Assembly (NCBI GenBank): GCA_001417715.1
Contig: BBRT01000111.1
Span: 1 to 52,141 of the forward strand
Source of the DNA: Candidatus Symbiothrix dinenymphae
GTDB lineage: Bacteria; Bacteroidota; Bacteroidia; Bacteroidales; Azobacteroidaceae
Direction: 5' to 3'
DNA length: 52,141 bases
The notes beneath the pieces are model-generated. The model was not told the origin of the DNA. It ran no database searches and saw only the letters and a program-made list of their open reading frames with translations. Made by a program: the position numbers and the translations under genes. This document shows, in pieces, positions 25,306-33,987 of this stretch. Each line of letters starts with the position of its first letter. The stretch's first letter is position 1.

Positions 25306-26562
25306 TCATTCGTTTCTCATTGCTTCCACGGGTGATACACTCACGGCTTTCCATGCGGGGAAATAGCCTGCCACTAATCCTGAAAATACTAACACCAACA
25401 TCGCTCCAACGGCAACGGAAACGTCTATCGTGGGGCTTTGAATCGGTGATTCGGGGATGTTTTCCAACACGCCGCTCACTAATTCGCCCAAGCCTACGCC
25501 CAAAAACATCCCCAAGTAGCCGAAAACGGAGGTGATAAACACCGATTCCAGCAGGATGCCGCTCAGTATCGCGCGGGGCTTAGCACCCAAGGCTTTGCGA
25601 ATACCTATCTCGCGGGTGCGCTCTTTGACGGTGATGAGCATGATGTTGCTTACGCCGATGATGCCCGCAATGAGCGTGCCGATGCCGATTATCCAGATGA
25701 ATGCCGACAAGCCGTTGAAAATGCCAATAAATTGTAAATAGTTTTGCAACTGGTTCCACATGCCGATGGCACGCTTGTCTTTGGGGTCGTAACGATGCAC
25801 CTTGGCGAGTTGTTCTCTAAACCGCTCCTCGAATTGTTTGTTGGCTTCCTCAGTGTCTAAGCCTTTGATAGTGAACGCAATATCTCCTGGCGACCGTGAG
25901 CCTCTGTCGTACAGTGTTTTACCTGTCGTATAGGGGATGTAGGCTTTGGCATTATTGCCCCACGTTTTTTCTTCAAAAACACCTATCACCGTGTAACTTA
26001 TATAACTTGCTCCCCCTCCGTACTGGAATTTTTTCCCTACGGGGTTTTCATCTTTGAAAAGCACCTCGCGCAGTCGGGCGTTGATGACTGCCACTTTTCG
26101 CTTCTCCCTCATATCCAAGTCGTTGAGCCATCGCCCCTGCCCGTCTTTTATCTTGATGCCGTTTATTCTCATGTATTCGGGCGTTACTCCGGTGAAGCCG
26201 CACGCTGTACTAAATGTTTCATAACCGGCTGTGAGTCCGACATCCATTATGGGGACTATCTCGTCGGCTTCGGGCACTTTATGCTTGAGTAGAGGAACAT
26301 CTTTGTCTTCATCCAAGTCGATACGGCGATTTTTAGGCAGCCCTTCATACGGCACCGACATCCAGCGACCCCAATACTGCACACTATTGACAGAGCGCGA
26401 ACCAAACTGCTTCAACATCCCATTGCGCAGTCCATTGCCGGCAGACAAAAGGATGCAAAACATGAAAATGCCCCACGAGATAGCAAACCCGGTGAGGAAC
26501 GTCCGCATCTTGTTCTTTTGTATCGTGCTAAATATCTCAATCCAACTTTCCCTGTCAAACAT
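25306..26562 (-). CDS. MacB-like ABC transporter permease (first of two)
   Basis: The 418-residue protein has the same design as its neighbour: an N-terminal membrane segment (MRTFLTGFAISWGIFMFCILLSAGNG), a large periplasmic domain, and C-terminal segments including FIWIIGIGTLIAGIIGVSNIML and VGAMLVLVFSGLVAGYFP. The loop VKERTREIGIRKALGAKPRAIL contacts the ATPase. The periplasmic half differs clearly from that of the second permease, so the two are diverged paralogues rather than a recent duplication. It starts 20 bases after the ATPase gene. Confidence 0.9.
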   Translation of the reverse strand: MFDRESWIEIFSTIQKNKMRTFLTGFAISWGIFMFCILLSAGNGLRNGMLKQFGSRSVNSVQYWGRWMSVPYEGLPKNRRIDLDEDKDVPLLKHKVPEADEIVPIMDVGLTAGYETFSTACGFTGVTPEYMRINGIKIKDGQGRWLNDLDMREKRKVAVINARLREVLFKDENPVGKKFQYGGGASYISYTVIGVFEEKTWGNNAKAYIPYTTGKTLYDRGSRSPGDIAFTIKGLDTEEANKQFEERFREQLAKVHRYDPKDKRAIGMWNQLQNYLQFIGIFNGLSAFIWIIGIGTLIAGIIGVSNIMLITVKERTREIGIRKALGAKPRAILSGILLESVFITSVFGYLGMFLGVGLGELVSGVLENIPESPIQSPTIDVSVAVGAMLVLVFSGLVAGYFPAWKAVSVSPVEAMRNE

Positions 26563-26582
26563 TTTTTTTTAGTTATTAGTTA

Positions 26583-27365
26583 TTAGAGTTTAGAGTTTAG
26601 TTTTTTTTCATTGCGGGCTTGAGCTGCAATCCCTTGTTTGTTCTCGACTATTCTTTCGGCTTTTTCATTGCGGGCTTGACCCGCAATCCCCTGTTCGTTC
26701 TCGACTATCCGTTCAATTACGCCGTCTTTTAGGTAGATGATTTTGTCGGTGGCATCTGCTACGCTTTGTTCGTGGGTGACTATTATCATTGTCATGCCTG
26801 TTCGGTTTACTTCGCGTAGTAATTGTATTACTTCTTCGGAAGTTTTGCTGTCTAATGCTCCTGTGGGCTCGTCGGCGAGGATTACTCTTGGCTTGGCTAT
26901 TAGGGCGCGGGCTATGGCTATGCGTTGTTTTTGTCCGCCGGATAGTTCGTTGGGGAGGTGGTGTGCCCACTCTTTTAAGCCTAATTGGTCGAGGTATTCC
27001 AGTGCGGTGGCGTTGCGTTGTTTACGGTTCACACCCTGATAGTAGAGCGGCAGTGCCACGTTTTCTACGGCATTTTTGTAGCCGATGAGGTTGAATGACT
27101 GGAAGATAAAGCCTATCATCTTGTTGCGCACCTCAGCAGCCCGCGTTTCGCTCAAGTCTTTCATCAGCTGACCATTGAGATAATATTCCCCTGTGTCGTA
27201 GGTGTCCAAAATGCCCAAAATATTGAGCAAAGTGGATTTTCCCGACCCCGACGCACCCATAATCGACACCATCTCGCCACGCTTGATGTCGAGATTTATC
27301 CCTTTCAGCACATGGAGCGGTGTGCCGGTGTTGTAAGTCTTGTTTATGTTGTTTAATTTAATCAT
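26583..27365 (-). CDS. ABC transporter ATP-binding protein (MacB/LolD type)
   Basis: The 260-residue ATPase powers the two FtsX-type permeases encoded downstream. Walker A is GASGSGKST (residues ~37-45), the Q-loop is FIFQSFNLI, the signature is LSGGQKQRIAIARAL, and Walker B is VILADEPTGALD followed by the switch His in MIIVTHEQ. The core ends near residue 225 (IIYLKDGVIERIVE), as usual for LolD-type proteins. The remaining ~35 residues are two tandem repeats (RIVENEQGIAGQARNEK and RIVENKQGIAAQARNEK) encoded by two palindromic elements at 26608-26693. That tail is probably a repeat-derived extension without transport function. Confidence 0.93.
   Translation of the reverse strand: MIKLNNINKTYNTGTPLHVLKGINLDIKRGEMVSIMGASGSGKSTLLNILGILDTYDTGEYYLNGQLMKDLSETRAAEVRNKMIGFIFQSFNLIGYKNAVENVALPLYYQGVNRKQRNATALEYLDQLGLKEWAHHLPNELSGGQKQRIAIARALIAKPRVILADEPTGALDSKTSEEVIQLLREVNRTGMTMIIVTHEQSVADATDKIIYLKDGVIERIVENEQGIAGQARNEKAERIVENKQGIAAQARNEKKLNSKL
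26608..26693. repeat. Two tandem ATTGCGGG-family palindromes forming the C-terminal tail of the ABC ATPase
   Basis: TCATTGCGGGCTTGAGCTGC (26608 on) and TCATTGCGGGCTTGACCCGC (26665 on) are 57 bases apart. They are part of a 57-bp direct duplication that is in frame and gives two near-identical 19-residue repeats. Confidence 0.85.
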
Positions 27366-27404
27366 TTAACAATAAATCGTGCCATAATTTGCTTTTCTTG
27401 GGTG

Positions 27405-27412
27405 CAAAGGTA
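27405..27412 (-). promoter_or_regulatory. -7 box TACCTTTG for the ABC transporter operon
   Basis: The complement of 27405-27412 reads TACCTTTG, 40 bases before the ATG at 27365. It likely drives the ATPase, both permeases and dusB. Confidence 0.65.
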
Positions 27413-27450
27413 GTAAATAGTTATGAGTTGGAAGTTATGCAGGCAACCCC

Positions 27451-28593
27451 TCATCTCATCTTAAAATAATCCTTTTTCAGCCATCTTGCAAACATAGGGT
27501 CTTGAATGACAATGCGTTGTGCATTCACATCAATGATTTCTTTCGACAGCAGTGCTTCTCTGATTTTAATAACATTGCCGGAAGTCCCCAATTTGTATTT
27601 TTCCAAAACTTCTTGCGAACTTAAAGCCGTTTCGCCGGACACAACCGCCTTTAGAAAATCAATTTGCTTGTTGCCAAGTGATTCTATCAAGCCCACAAAA
27701 AGCAAACTCAACTGATTGATAATGCCTTCATAAGCATCCATAATGATGCTTTCATCGCAATGTTTGTCTGTTCGCAGCCATGCCTGCTGGGCTAACTGCT
27801 GCACGTAATAGGAGTGATTTTCAACTAATTGGGCTAACATTCGGGCATCATGTTTCGTGATTTTTTTCCCTGTATCCAGAAATCGTTTTTGTACGAAATT
27901 TGCCCAAACAGGATTGCTTATTTTTTCCAAAAACATAATATCCCCAAATTTGTAAAACGGCATCGAAGGGTTTGAAAAAATATCTAACAACATGTGCCGT
28001 TTGCTTCCATAAAGGCAATAGCTAACATGTTGATGCTTTTGCCAATGCGAACGTAATTTGCGTTGAAAAGCCAGTGGATTTTCAAATTCGTTAATGCTTT
28101 GAAATTCGTCAATACAAACAACGATACGCACTTTTTTTGCTTTAGCAATGGTTTCTGCTAGGTCTAAAATGACATCCACATTTTTATCCAACTCTGCCCA
28201 ATTGATGCCAAATGAAATTTCTGACACAGAATCCGGAGAAAATGATATTTTGGGCAGTAAATGAGAAAGAAACTGTTTGGCATTTTCGGCTAATTCTTCC
28301 CATTTGTTGGAGGTAGATTGCAAAACGGCTTGCGCTAAGGATAAATAAAAATCCATTTCACTTTTTACATTGAAAATATCTAACTCACAGACTTTTATGT
28401 TTTTATTTTCTGCCATTATCGCTTGTGCCACACTGTTTACCAATGAGGTTTTTCCCCACCGTCTGGGTGAGATAATGATGGTGTTGATAAGCGACTCAAA
28501 ATTTTGACGCAAGCGTTTACGCTCTGCCTCTCTGCCGGTAAAGTTCATTGTATCAGCAATTTTGCCAAAAACAAAAGGTGCATTTTCTTTCAT
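27451..28593 (-). CDS. AAA ATPase of the archaeal-type/DEXX-box family
   Basis: The 380-residue protein resembles P-loop ATPases of the PF01637-like group: Walker A ISPRRWGKTSLV (~41-52), Walker B RIVVCIDEFQSI, sensor region SYCLYGSKRHML, and a C-terminal winged-helix part (SSQEVLEKYKLGTSGNVIKIREAL) that may bind DNA. The role of this family is poorly defined; many members are linked to mobile or defence regions. The start at 28593 is preferred over 28611 because the -7 box at 28609-28616 overlaps the earlier ATG. It is a single-gene unit, and a 30-bp tandem repeat lies directly upstream. Confidence 0.8.
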   Translation of the reverse strand: MKENAPFVFGKIADTMNFTGREAERKRLRQNFESLINTIIISPRRWGKTSLVNSVAQAIMAENKNIKVCELDIFNVKSEMDFYLSLAQAVLQSTSNKWEELAENAKQFLSHLLPKISFSPDSVSEISFGINWAELDKNVDVILDLAETIAKAKKVRIVVCIDEFQSINEFENPLAFQRKLRSHWQKHQHVSYCLYGSKRHMLLDIFSNPSMPFYKFGDIMFLEKISNPVWANFVQKRFLDTGKKITKHDARMLAQLVENHSYYVQQLAQQAWLRTDKHCDESIIMDAYEGIINQLSLLFVGLIESLGNKQIDFLKAVVSGETALSSQEVLEKYKLGTSGNVIKIREALLSKEIIDVNAQRIVIQDPMFARWLKKDYFKMR

Positions 28594-28608
28594 AAGAATA
28601 ATTTTCTG

Positions 28609-28616
28609 CAAAGGTA
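28609..28616 (-). promoter_or_regulatory. -7 box TACCTTTG for the AAA ATPase at 27451
   Basis: The reverse complement of 28609-28616 is TACCTTTG, giving a leader of only ~10 bases to the ATG at 28593 and ruling out a start at 28611. Confidence 0.65.
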
Positions 28617-28640
28617 AGTGTTTTTTTTCAACTTACCAAA

Positions 28641-28766
28641 TAGTAAGTTACTATTTGGTAACTTACCTTTTAGTAAGTTACCATTTGGTAACTTACCTTT
28701 TAGTAAGTTACTATTTGGTAACTTACCTTTTAGTAAGTTACCATTTGGTAACTTACCTTTTAGTAA
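28641..28766. repeat. Four tandem 30-bp repeats with internal GTAAGTTAC symmetry
   Basis: The unit TTTGGTAACTTACCTTTTAG continues to AAGTTACY. The base before TTTGG alternates between T and C (TATTTGG, CATTTGG), giving a 60-bp higher-order unit. The array starts ~25 bases upstream of the ATPase -7 box, and each unit can form small hairpins. Confidence 0.9.
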
Positions 28767-28796
28767 CCAGGCATAATCTCATCCATAACTATTTTA

Positions 28797-30590
28797 TTAT
28801 TGCCGAACAAATTTTATCACAATAGATTTTTCAACTGTGATGAAGCCATTGGATACTCGCGCCCAAAGCCTTATTCCAGTGTTAATTAACATATCTGAAG
28901 GAACTGCATTCGCATGCGAAATAGATGTAGATAGTGATGTATCGGTGAAAATACCCAAAAAACTGCCTGAAAATTGCACATCAGCATAATAGGTCAAACC
29001 AAAAGATGGTGTTGTCCAAAGGATTATTTCATTCTGTAATCCACCGGTTAGATCCGGTTTCCAGCGCACCCCCAAGGGCTTTGTTATAAAAGTATGGCTT
29101 GCTACATTAGTGAACACAACGAGAGTGTCGTCGGTAAAGAGGGTAGCACCTGCCGTCGGGTCACCATTGTAAAACTCAATCTTTGCGGAATCTACATTCG
29201 CCTGCTGAACTATAATTTTGCGCGTTAATCGACCCGCTTTAACGGTGATTTCGGCAGTGCGAATATCTGTCGCATCTGTTGCTATACCGGCTTGATAGGG
29301 AGCTACCTGAAATCTTGCAATTTTTCCTATTGTTGAACTATCGCCTGATGCATCTGATGGTATCAACCACGTTGCATCTGATGATGTCATTTCCCACCCA
29401 CCTGGGAAGTTGGTTTTTATGATTACGGCAGAATCTATTGCCTCTTTTGAAAATGTAAATGAGTTTTGTGTGACTGCCAAATAGTATTGGTCATTCATCA
29501 CCACATCATCGTTGGGATCGCCAGTGTCATCCCAATCCAGAACATCGGCATCAATGCTTGCTGACTTTGCTGCAAACGCTTGCTCTTTGGTCTCGTAACC
29601 GTGTCCGTTGACGGCTTTGATGTTTACTTTATATTGATGATTGCGCAAAATGTCGCGGTATTTGAGACTGTCTCTGTCGATGAAATCAACGCGATAGTAG
29701 GTCGTTGGGCTTGTGATTCCGTTGTATTTGCCACCTATCACCAAACACGTTGCTTTCGCATGACTGTTTGCGTTACCAAGTGGGGAGCCTACTGTTTCAA
29801 AGGTGTAAATGGCACCTGCAAGATTATTACCCGGTATGCCTGAGTATTCGATGGGACCGAGGGTTGGAGTTACTCCGGTGGGGATGCTCGCGGTTGTTAC
29901 GCTGTCTTTGTTGCTCACGTTTTTAACAACACTGTCGGGCACTACCTGCCCTGTTGTATTGGTGTTGTAGAGATAAACAATATCAAGGCTGAATGTTCCC
30001 GCAGTAGCAGAGGCATCCACATCAATGCGCGCCACCATGCGGAGCAAGGTAATGGGGACGTTTTTAGCACCCTTGTCTTTTTGTGCAATGGTGACAGTGT
30101 CGCTTTCACCCCACATGGGGAATTTTCTGAAATCAGAGCTACTTGTGGCATTCCATTTTCCGGGATTTGTTGCAATCAACTTGGAGAGGTCTGATTTGCG
30201 ATAGATATTTTGGATTATGTTTGTTGTGTCAAAATTGGCTATGACTACAAATCGTTGCTTAATGTCCGGCATAACTACCGCAACTATTTTATTAGTAGTC
30301 CTGTTAAACGCTATGTTAGCCTTGTAAAGGAGGGTATCATTCGCCTCATCCGCATCAAAAGCCAACACACTGATGCTGTCCAATGCTTCTTCTTCCGGTT
30401 GTCCTATTGCCCGCAATGCCGTTTGCATTTGCCCGGAGATATTCAAAGTGATATGCACCTCCGCTTCGCCATCCTTCACAGGGGGTGAGGGACGGTCGTA
30501 ATCGACTGTGTCTTGACAGCCTGAAAAAACCAATGCGCCTGAGAGCATCAAACTCCACGCACTTTTGAAAATACCATTTACTCGTTTCAT
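28797..30590 (-). CDS. Fimbrillin-like lipoprotein with BACON-like insert
   Basis: The 597-residue protein has a lipoprotein signal (LSGALVFSGC, Cys25) and an N-terminal fimbrillin-like beta domain (EVHITLNISGQMQ, LDSISVLAFDADE). In Fim/Mfa pili a propeptide is removed after an Arg by a gingipain-type protease. Here R60 in TALRAIG sits where FimA is cut, so similar processing is likely. Conserved fimbrillin features are FRKFPMWGESDTV, ITLLRMVARIDVDA and YYRVDFIDRD...LRNHQYKVNIKAVNGHGY. Residues ~365-450 (VTQNSFTFSKEAIDSAVIIK, ITVKAGRLTRKIIVQQAN) look like a BACON-type Ig domain, perhaps for glycan or mucin binding. It is the last gene of the fimbrial operon, suggesting an accessory or tip subunit. 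Confidence 0.8.
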   Translation of the reverse strand: MKRVNGIFKSAWSLMLSGALVFSGCQDTVDYDRPSPPVKDGEAEVHITLNISGQMQTALRAIGQPEEEALDSISVLAFDADEANDTLLYKANIAFNRTTNKIVAVVMPDIKQRFVVIANFDTTNIIQNIYRKSDLSKLIATNPGKWNATSSSDFRKFPMWGESDTVTIAQKDKGAKNVPITLLRMVARIDVDASATAGTFSLDIVYLYNTNTTGQVVPDSVVKNVSNKDSVTTASIPTGVTPTLGPIEYSGIPGNNLAGAIYTFETVGSPLGNANSHAKATCLVIGGKYNGITSPTTYYRVDFIDRDSLKYRDILRNHQYKVNIKAVNGHGYETKEQAFAAKSASIDADVLDWDDTGDPNDDVVMNDQYYLAVTQNSFTFSKEAIDSAVIIKTNFPGGWEMTSSDATWLIPSDASGDSSTIGKIARFQVAPYQAGIATDATDIRTAEITVKAGRLTRKIIVQQANVDSAKIEFYNGDPTAGATLFTDDTLVVFTNVASHTFITKPLGVRWKPDLTGGLQNEIILWTTPSFGLTYYADVQFSGSFLGIFTDTSLSTSISHANAVPSDMLINTGIRLWARVSNGFITVEKSIVIKFVRQ

Positions 30591-30608
30591 ATTTGTCTTT
30601 ATTTAGTG

Positions 30609-31757
30609 TTATAAATCAAGTTCTTCGTCCTGAGTCTCTGTTTCCCAAGGAGTAGTAATGTTGGTGGTTATAAAACTCACCGATTTAGCTCCAAAAGCCT
30701 CTTCTACGGTGTCATAACCCGCTCCCGTAACATCTTTTATATTGATATTGTATTGATAATTGCGCAAAAGAGGAAAATAATTGTCGCTGCTATTAACAAA
30801 ATCAACGCGATAGTAGGTGATTGTGACACTACCATTGAAACGCCCGCCAATCACCACACAAGTAGCTTTGTCCTGTGCGGTGTGCGCGACCGCATCACTC
30901 TCAAACGTGTAAATTGTGTTCTCCATTAATAAATCGTTCGAAGCCGGATAAACAACATAAGCATCTTTCCCCCGCTTCATTTCCAAACCCGGAGGGATGC
31001 TCGGTGCTGTTACACAAACCTCCCCGTTTGCATTTCTACCCACATTGGCGGTATCCGGCACAATCAAACCCGCCGCATTGGAGTTGAACAAATAAACCGA
31101 ATCAAGTTTGAACTTATTAAGTACAAGTGCTATGTCGGTCACTTTCACATTTATTCGTGCCACCATGCGCAGCAATTCTATGGGCGAATCGTCATCGCCT
31201 TCAATACCATGAATGCTTCCGGTTTCTTTGGTGATAACGGCGGGAACACTTTCGCCCCACATGGGCAAAGCCTTAAATGTGGTTTCATCAACATTCCATA
31301 GCTCACCTTCGTTCAACGACACTTTCAATTGGGCGAGCAAATTGGATTTTGAAACACCCCGCCGGTCGGTTTGCAACAGTTCGATGATTTCCGCATCGGC
31401 ATTGGCAATCACCACAAATTGCTGAAGCGTATCATACTTTGTTTCAGCGACTACCACCAAAGTATCCTTATTTGCACCATAGAGCGTCCCCGGCTTGCTA
31501 TACATGAACGCAGGTTCCATGCCGGGGTCCACTTTAAAAGCCAATACATTAATGCTTCTAATAGCACTTTCGTCGTCATCGGAAATCGCCCGCAAGCCCG
31601 ACTGAAAGGAGCCCGGAACATGCAAGCCAATGTGCAATTCCACCTCATTCGCATTCAAAACAGCAGAACCAGGCAACGTATCAGACAAAGAATCCCGACA
31701 CCCCGCCACAACCAACAGAGCCAAACCAACCACATAAATAACCAATCTTTTCATCAT
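30609..31757 (-). CDS. Fimbrillin-like lipoprotein (Mfa1/FimA-like subunit)
   Basis: The 382-residue protein has a lipobox LLVVAGC (Cys20) and the same design as its downstream neighbour: EVELHIGLHVPG, a putative Arg-processing site R56 in SGLRAIS, then SAIRSINVLAFKVD, FKALPMWGESVP, IELLRMVARINVKV and YYRVDFVNS...LLRNYQYNINIKDVTGAGYD. It lacks the BACON-like extension and ends shortly after the fimbrillin fold (WETETQDEELDL), so it is the better candidate for the main polymerising subunit. It lies 29 bases downstream of the Mfa2-like gene and 18 bases upstream of the second fimbrillin. Confidence 0.82.
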   Translation of the reverse strand: MMKRLVIYVVGLALLVVAGCRDSLSDTLPGSAVLNANEVELHIGLHVPGSFQSGLRAISDDDESAIRSINVLAFKVDPGMEPAFMYSKPGTLYGANKDTLVVVAETKYDTLQQFVVIANADAEIIELLQTDRRGVSKSNLLAQLKVSLNEGELWNVDETTFKALPMWGESVPAVITKETGSIHGIEGDDDSPIELLRMVARINVKVTDIALVLNKFKLDSVYLFNSNAAGLIVPDTANVGRNANGEVCVTAPSIPPGLEMKRGKDAYVVYPASNDLLMENTIYTFESDAVAHTAQDKATCVVIGGRFNGSVTITYYRVDFVNSSDNYFPLLRNYQYNINIKDVTGAGYDTVEEAFGAKSVSFITTNITTPWETETQDEELDL

Positions 31758-31786
31758 AATTCTAAACTCTAAACACTAAACTCTAA

Positions 31787-32788
31787 CTATAGCTCAAGTA
31801 CAACCTCAAAATCCGAACCATCCGGCTTAATCTTACCCCAATCATTAACACTAAAACTTGCCCCACGCGCTCCTTTCAAGTCAATGACGATGTCAAATTT
31901 GTGGTATCGGTCAAAATCAAGCGAATCCGTGTGCGACTGCCGGAAAGATGCCTGAATGAGCGATACCAAACTGATATTGTCCGGCGCACCAAAAATGGTT
32001 TGTCCACTCATCGTCACCGTTAAATCGGGTTTTGGGGCTTCCGGCGCGGTCGATAACTTTAAAATGTGCAACTTTGCCGCCACTGTACTATCGGTTGAAC
32101 TCGGTGATACCCCCTCGATACGATAAAACATATCGGTATTAGATGCTATAATATCATTGTCAAACGAATATTCTGCCTGCTTATCGCGAATTTCAAATTT
32201 ATACCGCACAGAGCCGGCAACTTGTGCTGCATTTAATCCTGTTATTTTGACATTGATTTCATTAGTCTGCCGGTAAACAGGAATTTGCACCACTCTCGAT
32301 AAATCTGTCGTAAATTCATAGTTCGTGTTTTTGCCATAAAAGTAGGGTAAAAAAGGACGTGTCGCATCAATTTCGCTGTCGGGCAGATAAAAGCGGTTCC
32401 CTGCCTGCGTCTTAGCGGTCGAATCCACCATATATTTATAGGGGTAGGTGGCATCATCTACATCAATATTGTGCCAAACCACAAAATTATAGATATTATT
32501 GGGCTTCAAGTTCACATCGGACAGCGTTTGCACCATTGTATCCACCGGATTTATACTGTATGAATTAACGAAAATGCCGGTGGTGTCAAAAATGAACAGG
32601 GTTGCATTCCTTCTAACATCTTCCGCAGAAGCGGCGTCCAATGTGTCGCTATACACCAACCGGATATTCAAACTGGCAATGAAACTGCCCGGCGGGCATC
32701 CATCCAGCTCGCCATTGATGCACCCTGTGGGCAACAGTGCCAGCACAGCGACAATGGAAAGGAATATGATATGTTTAATGTATTTCAT
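31787..32788 (-). CDS. FimB/Mfa2-family fimbrial anchor lipoprotein
   Basis: The 333-residue protein resembles FimB/Mfa2, which caps and anchors the fimbria in the outer membrane and limits its length. It has a lipobox LLPTGC (Cys ~23) followed by the family-typical GELDGCPPGSF and LNIRLVYSD, then ATLFIFDTTGIFVNSY, IYNFVVWHNIDVDD, PFLPYFYGK and EINVKITGLN. Unlike the two fimbrillins it has no LRAI-type processing site after the lipobox, consistent with an anchor that keeps its lipid. Its start overlaps the stop of the OmpA-type gene by 4 bases, so translation is probably coupled. Confidence 0.88.
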   Translation of the reverse strand: MKYIKHIIFLSIVAVLALLPTGCINGELDGCPPGSFIASLNIRLVYSDTLDAASAEDVRRNATLFIFDTTGIFVNSYSINPVDTMVQTLSDVNLKPNNIYNFVVWHNIDVDDATYPYKYMVDSTAKTQAGNRFYLPDSEIDATRPFLPYFYGKNTNYEFTTDLSRVVQIPVYRQTNEINVKITGLNAAQVAGSVRYKFEIRDKQAEYSFDNDIIASNTDMFYRIEGVSPSSTDSTVAAKLHILKLSTAPEAPKPDLTVTMSGQTIFGAPDNISLVSLIQASFRQSHTDSLDFDRYHKFDIVIDLKGARGASFSVNDWGKIKPDGSDFEVVLEL

Positions 32789-33978
32789 TTTTTCGTATTT
32801 GCACTGTTTGTTGTCGGTATCGTGTATTGAATTTTGTATTCCAAACGCCTGATTTTCGGATACACCACATCCACAAAATATTGATTTGACTTGCCTCCAT
32901 CCAATTCTTTCAACCTCTTTTTGCGTTCGGAAACAGAAGGTAGCTTGATAATTTCGAGCACTTTTTGTTTGTTTGGCACATGGCTGTCGGCTTTGACGAG
33001 TGCCTCAAACTTCGTCCAATCTTCGCCCAAGCCGTTAGCCACAATGCGCATGTTCGCCGGAAATTGATATTTTTCTGTCACATAAGCCATCAACTCTGCC
33101 GCCCGTCGTTCCGACAACTCCAAGTTGTCTTTCGTGTCGCCCACCGGAGAGGCAAAGGCTTTAATATTCATCCCCACAAGCACCGCTCCCGGAACTTCCC
33201 GCACCTGTTGTAGATTTTGAGCTATTTTTGCCAATTCGGCTGCATTGTTTGATAGATTTGGCATGATTTCCGCGCTGCCCGAGTTAAAATACACGTATGC
33301 TGCGCCATCAACTGTAATATATCTGAGACCATCATCGGTTTTCGGACGAGTGGGCGCAGGTGTGGGTGCAGGTGCAGGCGGTGACGGAGCCTGTGATGGT
33401 GATGGTGCCGGAGCCGGTGACGGAGCCTCTGCCGGAGTCGGCTCAGGCTTAGTTTTTGGCAGTATCAACAATTCTTCATGACCATATTCTTCGCCGCAGC
33501 AGGCACTCATATCCTTGATAAGATATAAATCGGCGTTATTCATCCATGATTCGTAGGGGATTTCATCGCTGTAAATGGTAACTTCTTCTACTTCTTTTTG
33601 TGTGGATATCACCACCTCACTGGCCAACTCATCTGTTTGGATGCCGTTAAAATTAAGCGAACGCAGATACAGGTTGTTGCGTCGGCTTCCATTGATGATT
33701 AGAGGCCGCATTCGCCTTTCCTTTGTTCCGTCTTTGGAACGCAAAGCGGGAGTGAAAACCAACTGATTATCGGACGGTAATGCTATTTTGTGCGGTTTTA
33801 TTTGTAAATCCACCTGCAAAGTGTTTTTTGTCAATGTTATGGCATGGTTTGGCACCTCCATTGACGTTGCCGTTTGACTGCTTTGCGCCTGCCATTGGCT
33901 TTGAGCATCCGCCGCAAACAGGAAAAAGAGCAGAATTGCCGTGATTGCTATATGTGTATGTGAGCGTGTTTTGTGCAT
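32785..33978 (-). CDS. DUF3868 and OmpA-domain protein of the fimbrial operon
   Basis: The 397-residue protein has a signal peptide (HIAITAILLFFLFAADAQS). Next is a DUF3868-like beta region (~40-165; LPSDNQLVFTPALRSKDG, SLNFNGIQTDELASEVVI), then a Pro/Ala/Ser-rich linker (~170-215) that should span the peptidoglycan or periplasm. The C-terminal OmpA-like domain (~225-385; YVYFNSGSAEIMPNLSNNAAE, LELSERRAAELMAYV) probably binds peptidoglycan. Genes of this type sit upstream of mfa2/fimB-like genes in Bacteroidales, where they are thought to help outer-membrane anchoring or assembly. It follows the DUF3575 gene by 9 bases. Confidence 0.85.
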   Translation of the reverse strand: MHKTRSHTHIAITAILLFFLFAADAQSQWQAQSSQTATSMEVPNHAITLTKNTLQVDLQIKPHKIALPSDNQLVFTPALRSKDGTKERRMRPLIINGSRRNNLYLRSLNFNGIQTDELASEVVISTQKEVEEVTIYSDEIPYESWMNNADLYLIKDMSACCGEEYGHEELLILPKTKPEPTPAEAPSPAPAPSPSQAPSPPAPAPTPAPTRPKTDDGLRYITVDGAAYVYFNSGSAEIMPNLSNNAAELAKIAQNLQQVREVPGAVLVGMNIKAFASPVGDTKDNLELSERRAAELMAYVTEKYQFPANMRIVANGLGEDWTKFEALVKADSHVPNKQKVLEIIKLPSVSERKKRLKELDGGKSNQYFVDVVYPKIRRLEYKIQYTIPTTNSANTKK

Positions 33979-33987
33979 CCTGTCCTC

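Noticed and set aside
28641-28766. CRISPR-like array of four 30-bp repeats
   Set aside because: The repeats are directly adjacent with no unique spacers, and no cas genes are nearby; it is a simple tandem repeat.
28562-28825. Plus-strand open frame with YLLVSYHLVT repeats
   Set aside because: It only translates the 30-bp tandem repeat and overlaps the ATPase gene start and promoter on the other strand.
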